From JAGQRJ01 sp041402045 (GTDB taxonomy: Bacteria > Planctomycetota > J058), in NCBI GenBank assembly GCA_041402045.1, contig JAWKSZ010000089.1:1-27911 (forward strand): a DNA stretch of 27,911 bases, given 5' to 3'. The notes under the pieces are model-generated. The model was not told the DNA's origin. It worked only from the letters and a program-made list of their open reading frames with translations, and did no database searches. Shown here piece by piece: positions 8,131-14,750 of the stretch. The position numbers and the translations under genes are program-made. Each line of letters begins with the position of its first letter. Position 1 is the first letter of the stretch.

Positions 8131-8165
8131 ATGGTAACGACCTCACCCGTCCCCGAACCCAGAGC
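8131..8165 (-). repeat. Right inverted repeat of the DUF262-HEPN cassette
   Basis: This 35-base block is the reverse complement of 6195-6233 apart from the 4-base insertion and two changes. It sits in the DUF262 promoter region, so it could equally be an operator shared with the gene's downstream end. The 186 bases from here to 8351 show no clear feature. Confidence 0.75.
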
Positions 8166-8351
8166 TTGGAGGCACGACTCCACAATCGGCGGGATAGGCA
8201 GATAGGGGGGAGGGTTCGGGGTGGACATACGTGTTCACTACCTGGCGCTCGCCCGAGTGCTGGGTCATTCCTCCCCCCTCCGACCGCTCACGCCGAGGAC
8301 GGATCACGGGATGCTACTCCTCGGTCCAGGTCTCCGCCTTGCTGGGGCCGA

Positions 8352-8741
8352 GTGGTGGAAGCTGAACAGGTCTACGACCTGCGAGAGCTTGCGGACCACG
8401 TTGGAGCGATATGGAGGAGTCATGCAGAGCCGTGGCAGATCCAGATGCAGACTTTCAACGGGGCATTGGCCTGGGTTCAAAGTGGTCCTTCAGCGCTTGA
8501 CCTGGCGAAGGTGCTGGACGATCGCGGCGCGCTCCGTAGTGCGCTCGCAGCCGAGATGCTCACGGCAATGCAGTATGGCCGTGACGGGGTCACCCTGTGG
8601 GTTGCGCGCCTTCGTCGCCAAAGTCTAACAACCGCACGAGAGGCCAAGGCCGTGGCGTCTGCTGTGCGCAAGGCAGAGACCATGAGTGTGCTCCTAGATC
8701 CGAGATCGCCCGAGTTCTGGGGTTCGACCTGCGCTCGTTGA
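8352..8741 (+). CDS. Hypothetical helical protein
   Basis: This encodes about 129 residues from tandem GTG codons at 8352 and 8355. The frame stays open further upstream, but the sequence there looks like out-of-frame translation across repeats and the DUF262 gene. The protein-like part starts at VVEAEQVYDLRELADHVGA and includes ALDLAKVLDDRGALRSAL and REAKAVASAVRKAE, suggesting a compact helical fold. I do not recognise a family. No convincing ribosome binding site precedes the start. A strong stem-loop lies at 8824-8849 downstream. It borders the accessory region and may be a remnant of it. Confidence 0.45.
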   Translation: MVEAEQVYDLRELADHVGAIWRSHAEPWQIQMQTFNGALAWVQSGPSALDLAKVLDDRGALRSALAAEMLTAMQYGRDGVTLWVARLRRQSLTTAREAKAVASAVRKAETMSVLLDPRSPEFWGSTCAR

Positions 8742-8823
8742 AGCCACCCGCAGCCGTCTCGTGGTGAGCGCCTCTTTAGCCCGCAAGGACCGCAGGAGGG
8801 CACCGTCTACTACATAGAGGAGA

Positions 8824-8849
8824 GGAGGGCGCCCCGCAGGACGCCCTCC
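8824..8849. terminator. Stem-loop, probably a bidirectional terminator
   Basis: GGAGGGCG and CGCCCTCC form an 8-bp GC stem around a 10-base loop. It lies just beyond the minus-strand stop at 8860 and about 80 bases after the plus-strand stop at 8741, so it could end both convergent transcripts. No long T tract is present on either side. Confidence 0.6.
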
Positions 8850-8859
8850 CATTCAAACC

Positions 8860-9603
8860 TCAAGCAGCGGCCTCGTCCTCGAACCCGACGTCGAAGGACG
8901 GGAGCGCGGGCGGGTTGGCCACGTGCGGCGACTCGTCCGCACCGTCCACCGACGGGACGTCGTCCTCGTCGGCGCTGCCACCGCGGCGGCGGCGGTGCAC
9001 GATCCCCACGGAGCGGTCTTGCTCCAGGACGACCTGCTGGGCCCGGGCCAGGGCCTGGCCCTCGGCGCTGTCGGAGTCAGCCAGGTGGCTGAGGCCGACG
9101 ATCAGGGACACCACGGCGCAGTAACGCTCGTGGAGCGCCTCACGAGCCTGCTCGACCTCGGCGTAGGCCGGGGGCGGGGCAGCCTCGAGTTGGAGCGCCT
9201 CGGCGTAGCGCGCGTGGGCTTCGCGCACCCGCTCGAGCACCGTCGTCCCGTGGAGCTTGGCCAGCTCGTTCGCCAGCTCCGGGTCGGCGTCGACCCGCGC
9301 GAGCATGCTCTCCACCTGCTCCGCCTCCTCCACGTAGGGCAGGTGGACCAGGTGCCCGACGCCTCGGGGAAACAGCCGCTCGCGGACACGAGTGGCCGCA
9401 CTCCCCTCCGGCGCGTCGGGGCCATAGGTGCGCACGATCACGTCGAGCTGCGCGTCGAGCGCACCGAGGAGCCGGTCGAGCTCGGCGTCGAGGCGTTTGG
9501 GCCTCGCCGCCGAACAACCGATTCCGCGGCTGCCCTTCCAGCGCGTTTGCAGCGCTTGGGCCTCTCGGGCGAGGTCGACGGCTTGGCGCAGGTGCTCCCG
9601 CAC
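8860..9603 (-). CDS. Hypothetical alpha-helical protein
   Basis: This encodes 247 residues from a GTG at 9603. It is predicted to be almost entirely helical, with segments such as KRLDAELDRLLGALDAQLDV and EAHARYAEALQLEA. A basic RRRRGG patch and an acidic tail (DEDDVPSVDGADES) end it. I recognise no family, signal peptide or membrane segment. The start is doubtful: a small frame with an excellent ribosome binding site (9617-9718) ends 13 nt upstream, and one skipped base would join the two into a protein of about 285 residues. The frameshift may be real, programmed or a sequence error. Base composition is backbone-like. Confidence 0.65.
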   Translation of the reverse strand: MREHLRQAVDLAREAQALQTRWKGSRGIGCSAARPKRLDAELDRLLGALDAQLDVIVRTYGPDAPEGSAATRVRERLFPRGVGHLVHLPYVEEAEQVESMLARVDADPELANELAKLHGTTVLERVREAHARYAEALQLEAAPPPAYAEVEQAREALHERYCAVVSLIVGLSHLADSDSAEGQALARAQQVVLEQDRSVGIVHRRRRGGSADEDDVPSVDGADESPHVANPPALPSFDVGFEDEAAA

Positions 9604-9616
9604 TTGCTCCAGGCCG

Positions 9617-9718
9617 TCACCGGTTTCCGGCCAGCTCCCGCTCCATGCCCTTCAGCGAGAACACGACGCGGTCTGGGTTCAACTTGTAGATCTTGGTGAA
9701 ACGACTGGGGGATTCCAT
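9617..9718 (-). CDS. Small ORF, probable N-terminal part or leader of the helical protein
   Basis: This encodes 33 residues starting MESPSRFTKIYKLNPDRVVF and ending AGNR. The ATG at 9718 is preceded by aaggaaggagggg, one of the best ribosome binding sites in the window, so the start is almost certainly used. The stop TGA (9617-9619) lies 13 nt before the GTG at 9603. Skipping one base near the stop would continue into the larger frame as ETGDGLEQVREHL and so on. Either this is a separate short protein coupled to the next, or the genuine beginning of a frameshifted gene. Confidence 0.6.
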   Translation of the reverse strand: MESPSRFTKIYKLNPDRVVFSLKGMERELAGNR

Positions 9719-9732
9719 CGTCCCCCTCCTTC

Positions 9733-10027
9733 CTTCGTGACCGGGCTCGAGCCCGGCGCTCTGGTTGACGTGGCGGCGGAGACGTTCCGCCGTTCACGAG
9801 TCGTTTGACGTACGCCGAGGTCGCGTGGTTCCCACGAGCTCGCGCGGAGGCCCTATTCAGAATTCGCTGCGGGCCGTAAGCGGTCGGGGAGTTCTGCGGT
9901 TGGAGCTTGCCCCGAAAGAAAGAAAAAGTTTGCTGGCGGCGAGAGGGCGGACGGGCGGGCCGGGCGAGTGGGAGAGACTGGGGTGGGTGCATTGGGGTGC
10001 GGGCGGCTGGCGCGCGGAGGTCATGCG
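9733..10027. other. Intergenic region without a recognised gene
   Basis: This lies between the divergently placed helical-protein gene and the 40-bp tandem array. It contains an A-rich island, gaaagaaagaaaaag at about 9914-9928, that contrasts with the surroundings. I see no credible coding frame or promoter match. Confidence 0.4.
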
Positions 10028-10228
10028 CCGCGTTACCAGTCCCGGGACCGATGAGCTCGAGGTCGTGCCGCGTTACCAGTCCCGGGACCGATAGGCTCGA
10101 GGTCGCAGCCGCGTTACCAGTCCCGGGACCGATGAGCTCGAGGTCGCGCCGCGTTACGTGTCCTGGGACCGATGGGCTCGAGGTCACGCCGCGTTGCGTG
10201 TCCTGGGACCGATGGGCTCGAGGTCGTA
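10028..10228 (+). repeat. Five tandem 40-bp repeats upstream of the IscU-like operon
   Basis: Units start at 10028, 10068 (41 bases), 10109, 10149 and 10189. Each begins ccgcgtta (ccgcgttg in unit 5) and contains gggaccgat followed by gctcgaggtc. Units 1-3 carry the 10-base palindrome gtcccgggac; units 4 and 5 share a variant with gtgtcctgggac. A decayed sixth unit (agtcccagggaccg) follows at about 10241. There are no unique spacers, so this is not a CRISPR array. It ends about 100 bases before the scaffold-protein start and could be a variable-number repeat or a regulatory array. Confidence 0.85.
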
Positions 10229-10329
10229 TGGCAGGTGGGCAGTCCCAGGGACCGCGCGGCCGCCCGCTGGCTGGCGCGGTTGACTGGTCAGGGGTCGGCG
10301 CTAGGATCCGCGGTTGGCCGCCAGCCCGC

Positions 10330-10767
10330 ATGGCGGCGGCCGTCGAGCGAGTCACCGTGGATCCACGCTTCCTGGAGCACTTCCAGCACCCGCGCAACGT
10401 GGGGGACCTCACGCACCCGGACGTGTGCGTGGAGGGGGAGAACCCCGTGTGCGGCGACCGGCTGCGGCTGGCGCTGGCGCTGGAGGGGGAGACCGTGGGC
10501 GCCGTGCGCTACCGGGTCTCCGGCTGCTCCGGCGCGATCGCGGCGGCCTCGGTCATGAGCGAGCTGGTCCAGGGCCGCGCCCTGGGCGAGGTCGCGCGGG
10601 TCGATCGACAGGCGATCGACGCCGCCTTGGGCGGGCTGCCCGCCCTCAAGCGTCACGGCGCCGACCTGGCTGCCGACACCCTTCACCAGGCCCTCGCCGC
10701 GCGGCGAGCCGCCCCCGCCCCCGAGAGCGCCGCGCGCGCAGGAGAGCCCGATGGCGATCAAGAGTGA
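10330..10767 (+). CDS. IscU/NifU-N-like Fe-S scaffold protein lacking the third cysteine
   Basis: This encodes 145 residues, with the ATG at 10330 giving the usual N terminus (FLEHFQHPRNVGDL). The IscU/SufU/NifU-N family assembles iron-sulfur clusters on three cysteines and an aspartate. Here C41 and D43 are present in ENPVCGD and C66 in SGCSGAIAAAS. At the expected third-cysteine position the sequence is RHGADLAADTL, with G110 where R/H-C-A-x-L-A is usual. The protein may be a non-assembling or altered scaffold, or use the cluster site differently. The tail after residue 125 is Ala/Pro-rich. The dcd start lies inside its last codons (17-nt overlap). No cysteine desulfurase or other Fe-S assembly gene is nearby. 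Confidence 0.82.
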   Translation: MAAAVERVTVDPRFLEHFQHPRNVGDLTHPDVCVEGENPVCGDRLRLALALEGETVGAVRYRVSGCSGAIAAASVMSELVQGRALGEVARVDRQAIDAALGGLPALKRHGADLAADTLHQALAARRAAPAPESAARAGEPDGDQE

Positions 10768-11308
10768 CCGCTGGATCCGCAGAATGAGCCAGGAGGCGGA
10801 CATGATCGTCCCCTTCGTGGAGGACCAGGTCCGCGACGGCGTCGTGAGCTACGGCCTGAGCTCCTACGGCTACGACATGCGCGTCGCCAACGAGTTCAAG
10901 GTGTTCACGAACATTCACAACGCCGTCGTCGACCCCAAGGCGATCGACAACCAGGCCTTCGTCGAGATCGTGGCCGACCACTGCCTGATCCCGCCCAACA
11001 GCTTCGCGTTGGCCCGCAGCGTCGAGCGCTTCAAGATCCCCCGCGACGTGCTGTGCGTCGTGCTCGGCAAGAGCACCTACGCCCGCTGCGGGATCATTAT
11101 CAACGTCACCCCGCTCGAGCCCGAGTGGGAGGGCCACGTCACGATCGAGATCTCGAACACCACCCCCCTCCCGGCCAAGATCTACGCCAACGAGGGGCTG
11201 TGTCAGGTGCTCTTCTATCAGTCCGACGAGCCCTGCGAGACGAGCTACGCCGACAAGAAGGGCAAGTACAACCAGCAGCCGGCGAAGATCGTCCTCCCGC
11301 GGCTGTAG
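10751..11308 (+). CDS. dcd: dCTP deaminase
   Basis: This encodes 185 residues, the normal length for the family. It deaminates dCTP to dUTP, feeding dUMP and thymidylate synthesis; some members also hydrolyse dUTP directly. LSSYGYDMRV at 36-45 is the family's N-terminal signature. GKSTYARCG at 106-114 supplies catalytic Ser/Arg residues, and EWEGHVTIEI carries the likely general-base glutamate E133. The C-terminal YADKKGKYNQQ matches the tail that closes over the nucleotide. The ATG overlaps the end of the IscU-like gene by 17 nt, and the GFA-family gene starts 2 nt after its stop, so the three form an operon. Confidence 0.95.
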   Translation: MAIKSDRWIRRMSQEADMIVPFVEDQVRDGVVSYGLSSYGYDMRVANEFKVFTNIHNAVVDPKAIDNQAFVEIVADHCLIPPNSFALARSVERFKIPRDVLCVVLGKSTYARCGIIINVTPLEPEWEGHVTIEISNTTPLPAKIYANEGLCQVLFYQSDEPCETSYADKKGKYNQQPAKIVLPRL

Positions 11309-11310
11309 GC

Positions 11311-11709
11311 GTGGAGCACCCCGGCGGCTGCTTCTGCGGGGACGTGCGGTATGTCGTGGCCGGCGCGTTGGCGCCGGCGAACGCGTGTCACTGCTCGCGG
11401 TGTCGCAAGGCGTTTAGTGGGGCTGGATCGGCCATGACCTTCGTCGCGCCGGGGACGTTTCGCTGGGTCGCCGGGGAGGCCGGCGTGCGCGACTACGTCA
11501 GCGAGGCGGGCTGGGGGCTCGGGTTTTGCCAGCGGTGCGGGTCGACGTTGGTCGCGACCCACGGCGGGGCGGTCGTGGGGATCACGCTCGGGACGTTGGA
11601 CGGGGACCCGGAGGTCGAGATCGGGCAGCACCTGTTCGTCGGGTCGAAGGCGGGGTGGGACCAGATCGGGGGCTCCGCGCCGCAGTTCGAGGAGCGGCCT
11701 CCGGCGTAG
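11311..11709 (+). CDS. GFA (CENP-V-type) zinc-binding protein
   Basis: This encodes 132 residues from a GTG 2 nt after the dcd stop. The zinc-ligand pattern is complete: GGCFCG (C7, C9), ACHCSRCRK (C26, C28, C31) and FCQRCGS (C73, C76). This is the glutathione-dependent formaldehyde-activating enzyme/CENP-V fold, most of whose members have no proven activity. The C-terminal half (VGITLGTLDGDP, SKAGWDQI) matches typical GFA tails. Operon position suggests cotranscription with dcd, though no functional link is evident. The calling frame extends upstream inside dcd, but that part is an out-of-frame reading. Confidence 0.9.
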   Translation: MEHPGGCFCGDVRYVVAGALAPANACHCSRCRKAFSGAGSAMTFVAPGTFRWVAGEAGVRDYVSEAGWGLGFCQRCGSTLVATHGGAVVGITLGTLDGDPEVEIGQHLFVGSKAGWDQIGGSAPQFEERPPA

Positions 11710-11740
11710 CTCCGCGAGGTCGTGTTCGCGTCGGGGGTGG

Positions 11741-12058
11741 GATGGGCGCAGGCAAGCTGCGCCCCTACGGCGTGTTGGCGGTGGGTTCGCGAGGGTGGGC
11801 GCGCGGCGGTGGCCCTCTGTGTCGGTGAGGGATGAGCCCCGCCCCTACCCTGGGTTGCCGTGCCGGGGGTGGGGAAGAGGCTCCGCCGGTACGCAGGCGC
11901 GGCGGCAACCGCGGGCGGGGGTGAACCCCGCCCCTACCCCTGGTTTCGGCGCCGTTGCCTGCGGGTGCGGCTCCGCTGGTGCGCAGGCGTGTGCGGCGCG
12001 CCTCCGGCTCCGAGGGGTGGAGGGACACAGACCGGGAGGAGCAAGCTCCTCCCTACCG
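11741..12058. repeat. Intergenic array of dispersed GC-rich palindromes
   Basis: At least four hairpin-forming elements lie here: 11741-11769 (gggcgcaggcaagctgcgcc), about 11829-11850 (gagccccgcccctaccc), 11911-11940 (gcgggggtgaaccccgc) and 12011-12058 (ggtggagggacacagaccgg followed by aggagcaagctcct). Each has an inverted GC stem with a short centre and usually ends in ccctac(c). The same family recurs in other intergenic regions of the window. I find no real gene between 11710 and 12152. Confidence 0.75.
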
Positions 12059-12152
12059 TGGTTTTCGGTGCCGTTGCCGGCGAAGAAGCTCCGCGGACCG
12101 GCAGGCGGTCTTCAGCGGGCGCGGTTCCGGGGTGCGGTCCGGTCGTAGGGGA

Positions 12153-12617
12153 TCACGGTCGCGTTCCGGAGTCGTCGTGGCGCACGAAGCAGGTCGCTCC
12201 GCACCCCTCTGCAGCGCACTCGAATCTGCCGATCTCAGAGCCCTCGTAGGTCTGCAGGAGGGTCTGGGTCGATTCGCAGACAGGGCACGCGATCCGAGCC
12301 TCCCACGTCGCGTCAGGGAATGAACGGCGGGTGCTCCATGTCCGGCGCCACGCAGACGAGCCGGTGGTCCTCGATCGTCGCCAGGCAGTGAGGGTGAGCG
12401 CACGCTGGGCATTCGGCGTAGCCCATGCCCAGCCCCGAGCCCCCTGGCGGGGACCTCCGGCGTCGGGTGGCGTCCGCGGGCGAAAGGGGTAGACCTCGCC
12501 CAGCGCGACCTCCTGCAGCTGTGAGTGTCGCCGAAGTACAGGTCTACGCGAGTACGTCTCGAGCGCCCTGCAGCGCGGACATTCGAAGCGAGCTTCCGTG
12601 GTGTTGTAGGTGCCCAC
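12153..12617 (-). pseudogene. Frameshifted zinc-ribbon protein
   Basis: Three reading frames carry pieces of one apparent protein. The first (from 12617) has VGTYNTTEARFECPRCRA with a C-x2-C pair. A second frame reads VDLYFGDTHSC and later GYAECPACAHPHCLATIED, then VAPDMEHPPFIP and a stop near 12319. The first frame resumes with ARIACPVCESTQTLLQTYEG and FECAAEGCGATCF, ending at 12153. Cysteine pairs spread over different frames, with no start codon for the last piece, indicate several indels in a multi-zinc-ribbon gene. Recognisable protein extends in frame a few residues upstream of 12617 (CPELDLRYVDV), so the original start may lie in the 3' end of the coiled-coil gene. Sequencing errors are the alternative. 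Confidence 0.6.
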
Positions 12618-12666
12618 GTCGACGTATCGCAGGTCCAGTTCCGGACACCGCCTGCCTGGAGGATAC

Positions 12667-13248
12667 TCAGTCCGCGACGGGTTCGACTTCGGCGAGGGCC
12701 GTGCGCGAGCCGGAGGCGCGGGTTTGAGCGCGGACGCTGACGCGCTCGAGGAGGGTGGCGTCCTGGGCGGCTTGGGCCAGGATCTGCTCCATGCGTTCGG
12801 CGCGTTCGCGGTCTACCGTGCCGGCGGCGGCGAGCTGGGCTTCGAGCTCGTCCAGGCGGGCGCGGGCGGCGTCGCGTTCGGCGACGGCGAGCTTGCGGGC
12901 CTCGGCGAGGTTGGCGAGCTTTTGGTTCAGCTCGCGCTCGACCTTGCCCGCTGCCGTGCGCAGGGCGTCGCGCTCGGAGCGGTAGCCGGCGGCGCGCTCC
13001 TTGAGCTCGGCGTACTTGGTCTCGAGGGTGTTCATGGCCTCGAGCTGGGCCAGGCGCTCGGCCTCGAGGCCGTCGCCGCTGGAGCCGCGGCCCTCGGCGA
13101 CGAGCAGGGCCTGGTGCACGAGCTCGCGGAGCTGCTCGAGCTGGACCGGGGCCGGGTCGCGGGAGGTCTTGAGCAGCTCGTCCATGGCCTGGACCTTGGC
13201 CTGGGTGCCCTCGAGCATGACCTCGAGCGCATACTTCTTCCCGGCCAT
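12667..13248 (-). CDS. Coiled-coil protein of unknown function
   Basis: This encodes 193 residues from an ATG at 13248. Residues 60-175 are a long heptad-rich, charged helix (LETKYAELKERAAGYRSERD, RLDELEAQLAAAG), predicted as coiled coil. The N-terminal 30 residues (KKYALEVMLEGTQAKVQAM) look like a small separate element. No membrane segment or signal is seen. It lies 24 nt after the stop of a 47-residue acidic gene on the same strand, so the two probably form an operon. It may be a structural or scaffold protein; I cannot assign a function. Confidence 0.7.
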   Translation of the reverse strand: MAGKKYALEVMLEGTQAKVQAMDELLKTSRDPAPVQLEQLRELVHQALLVAEGRGSSGDGLEAERLAQLEAMNTLETKYAELKERAAGYRSERDALRTAAGKVERELNQKLANLAEARKLAVAERDAARARLDELEAQLAAAGTVDRERAERMEQILAQAAQDATLLERVSVRAQTRASGSRTALAEVEPVAD

Positions 13249-13272
13249 GGCCGTGCGCTCGGCGCGCAGGGA

Positions 13273-13416
13273 TCACGGACCCGGGAGCGCAGGCCGATCG
13301 ACCTCGCTCAGGAGGGCAGCCTTGCTCTGCTCGCCGGGGAGGGCAGGGCCCAGGTCGGACTCGTCCCAGACGACGAGGTCTTCGTCCGGCGCCTCGAGGG
13401 GGGTGTCGTCGCTCAT
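13273..13416 (-). CDS. Small acidic protein
   Basis: This encodes 47 residues starting MSDDTPLEAPDEDLVVWDES and ending in VDRPALPGP. The composition is strongly acidic, with a single Trp. It sits 24 nt upstream of the coiled-coil gene in the same direction and may be translated with it. No family is recognised. Clean codon use and tight spacing are the only support. Confidence 0.5.
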   Translation of the reverse strand: MSDDTPLEAPDEDLVVWDESDLGPALPGEQSKAALLSEVDRPALPGP

Positions 13417-13458
13417 GGGCGAAGTGTAACGAGGGCTGCGAGGGAGTGGGCCCGGAGC

Positions 13459-14286
13459 TTAGCCGGTGCGGGCCATTTCGGTCTCGGAGTGCAGCGCCGT
13501 GTCGGCCTTGGCCACGCCCAGGTCCCCGCGCAGGAGGTCCAGGCCGGCCTGGGTCAGGCGGTAGCGGCCGCGCTTCGAGCCGCGCTCGACGAGGCCGCGC
13601 TGCTTGCAGAGGCTCTGGCTGAGCAGCGAGGACAGCCCGCCGGGCTTGGTCACCCCGCGCAGGCGGCCGAAGCAGGTGCTGAGCAGGTGCTGGTCGACCT
13701 CGTCCACCCCGCAGTGCTCGCGCAGGAAGTGGATCACCACGAGCACCGTGCGCCACTTGCGGCCGGTGGGCACCTGCCGCAGGTAGGCGCCGAGGTTGCT
13801 GAGGTCGAGCTGGCCCGCCTCGCCCTCGCCGCCGCCGAGCTGGGCCTCGACCTGCTCCCGCGCGCGGGCGCTGAGCCGGTAGCGGCCGCGGGCCACGCGC
13901 TCGAGCTCGCCCCGGCGCGCGAGGCTCACCAGCGTCCCCGTGGTGATCGGGTGCTGGGCCAGCCCCGCCAGGGTGCGCTCGAGGTCGTCGCGGCCGAAGC
14001 CCTCGAAGTCGCGGAGGCAGGTCAGGTAGTAGCCGCCCCACAGCGCCTCGAGCGCGCGGGGCGAGAGCTGCGGGGTCGCGGGGGCCGCCTTGGTGGCGCG
14101 CTCCCAGAACTCACGCAGGTCGGGGTCGAGCTGGGCGCCGGTCGAGCTGGTGAGCAACTGGCGGATCGCGTCCGCGTGCCGGAAGAACGGGTCGGCGTGC
14201 CTGTCAGCGTGACCGTCCCGTCGCTGTTCAAGCTCACCGCCAAGCGCCCAGACATGCTGCTCCTCGGCCCCAGGGCCCGTAGCCAT
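13459..14286 (-). CDS. Winged-helix-like protein of unknown function
   Basis: This encodes about 275 residues from the ATG at 14286; an alternative TTG at 14313 adds nine residues. Two segments look like successive winged-helix units: residues about 100-145, around LVSLARRGELERVARGRYRL, and about 180-260, around LLSQSLCKQRGLVERGS followed by RGRYRLTQAGLDLL. The G-R-Y-R-L-(S/T) ending occurs in both, as in wing strands. A role as a DNA- or RNA-binding regulator is plausible. The N terminus is variable in look. It is divergent from the wHTH/NYN-LOTUS operon, with about 170 bases between starts, which could hold a shared control region. Confidence 0.65.
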   Translation of the reverse strand: MATGPGAEEQHVWALGGELEQRRDGHADRHADPFFRHADAIRQLLTSSTGAQLDPDLREFWERATKAAPATPQLSPRALEALWGGYYLTCLRDFEGFGRDDLERTLAGLAQHPITTGTLVSLARRGELERVARGRYRLSARAREQVEAQLGGGEGEAGQLDLSNLGAYLRQVPTGRKWRTVLVVIHFLREHCGVDEVDQHLLSTCFGRLRGVTKPGGLSSLLSQSLCKQRGLVERGSKRGRYRLTQAGLDLLRGDLGVAKADTALHSETEMARTG

Positions 14287-14459
14287 TGAGACCTGGCGCC
14301 GGCAGTACGTCAATCATGACTCCGATCTCAATCCTGCGTGCCGGCATAAGTCCTTTTGTTTCGGTGAAGGTTCGGCAAAGGGTCCCGGGGCGGGGGGCGG
14401 ATCGGGCCGGGGTTGCTCCTGTCCGAGGCGACGCTACCCTAGGGGCTCAGGAAGGTGAC

Positions 14460-14750
14460 ATGTCCGACGATCGGCACCTGGCCATCATGAAGCTGCTCTC
14501 CATGAAGCACTTTCCGCTGCGCCAACCTCGCCCCAAGCTCGGGATCGCGAAGCTCCTGACGGCCCTCCAGCGCCTCGGAACCGAGATGTCCGAGCAGGAG
14601 CTGTTCGAGGACCTGAACACCCTCAAGGGCCAGGGCAAGGTCAACACCGAGCCCAAGATCATCATGCGCGACGAGCTCGACCACGTGCAGTTCGAGATCT
14701 GGCTGACCCCCCTGGGCCGCACCGAGCTGCAGAAGAAGATGTCTTCTTGA
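14460..14750 (+). CDS. Small winged-helix-like protein, partner of the NYN-LOTUS gene
   Basis: This encodes 96 residues, with GGAAGG 4 nt upstream of the ATG. Helices around LGIAKLLTALQRLGTEMSEQ and ELFEDLNTLKGQGKV, followed by a wing-like strand region (HVQFEIWLTPLGRTEL), suggest a winged helix. The stop overlaps the TTG start of the next gene in a TTGA junction, so the two are translationally coupled. It may provide nucleic-acid specificity for the NYN protein. No named family is recognised. Confidence 0.75.
   Translation: MSDDRHLAIMKLLSMKHFPLRQPRPKLGIAKLLTALQRLGTEMSEQELFEDLNTLKGQGKVNTEPKIIMRDELDHVQFEIWLTPLGRTELQKKMSS

Noticed and set aside
7641..8351. Plus-strand frame extending over the DUF262 gene
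   Set aside because: Antisense to a gene with DUF262 motifs; only the part from 8352 looks like protein.
10028..10228. CRISPR array
   Set aside because: The 40-base units are contiguous with no unique spacers, and no cas gene is near.
9907..10329. N-terminal extension of the IscU-like protein
   Set aside because: It translates the 40-bp repeats; family homology begins just after the ATG at 10330.
11795..12323. Several overlapping plus-strand frames after the GFA gene
   Set aside because: They cover palindromic repeats and the antisense of the zinc-ribbon remnant, with no family-like sequence.
12053..14041. Very long minus-strand open frame (662 codons)
   Set aside because: Arg/Pro/Gly-rich composition typical of a GC-rich shadow; it lies over the coiled-coil and winged-helix genes, which have natural codon use.
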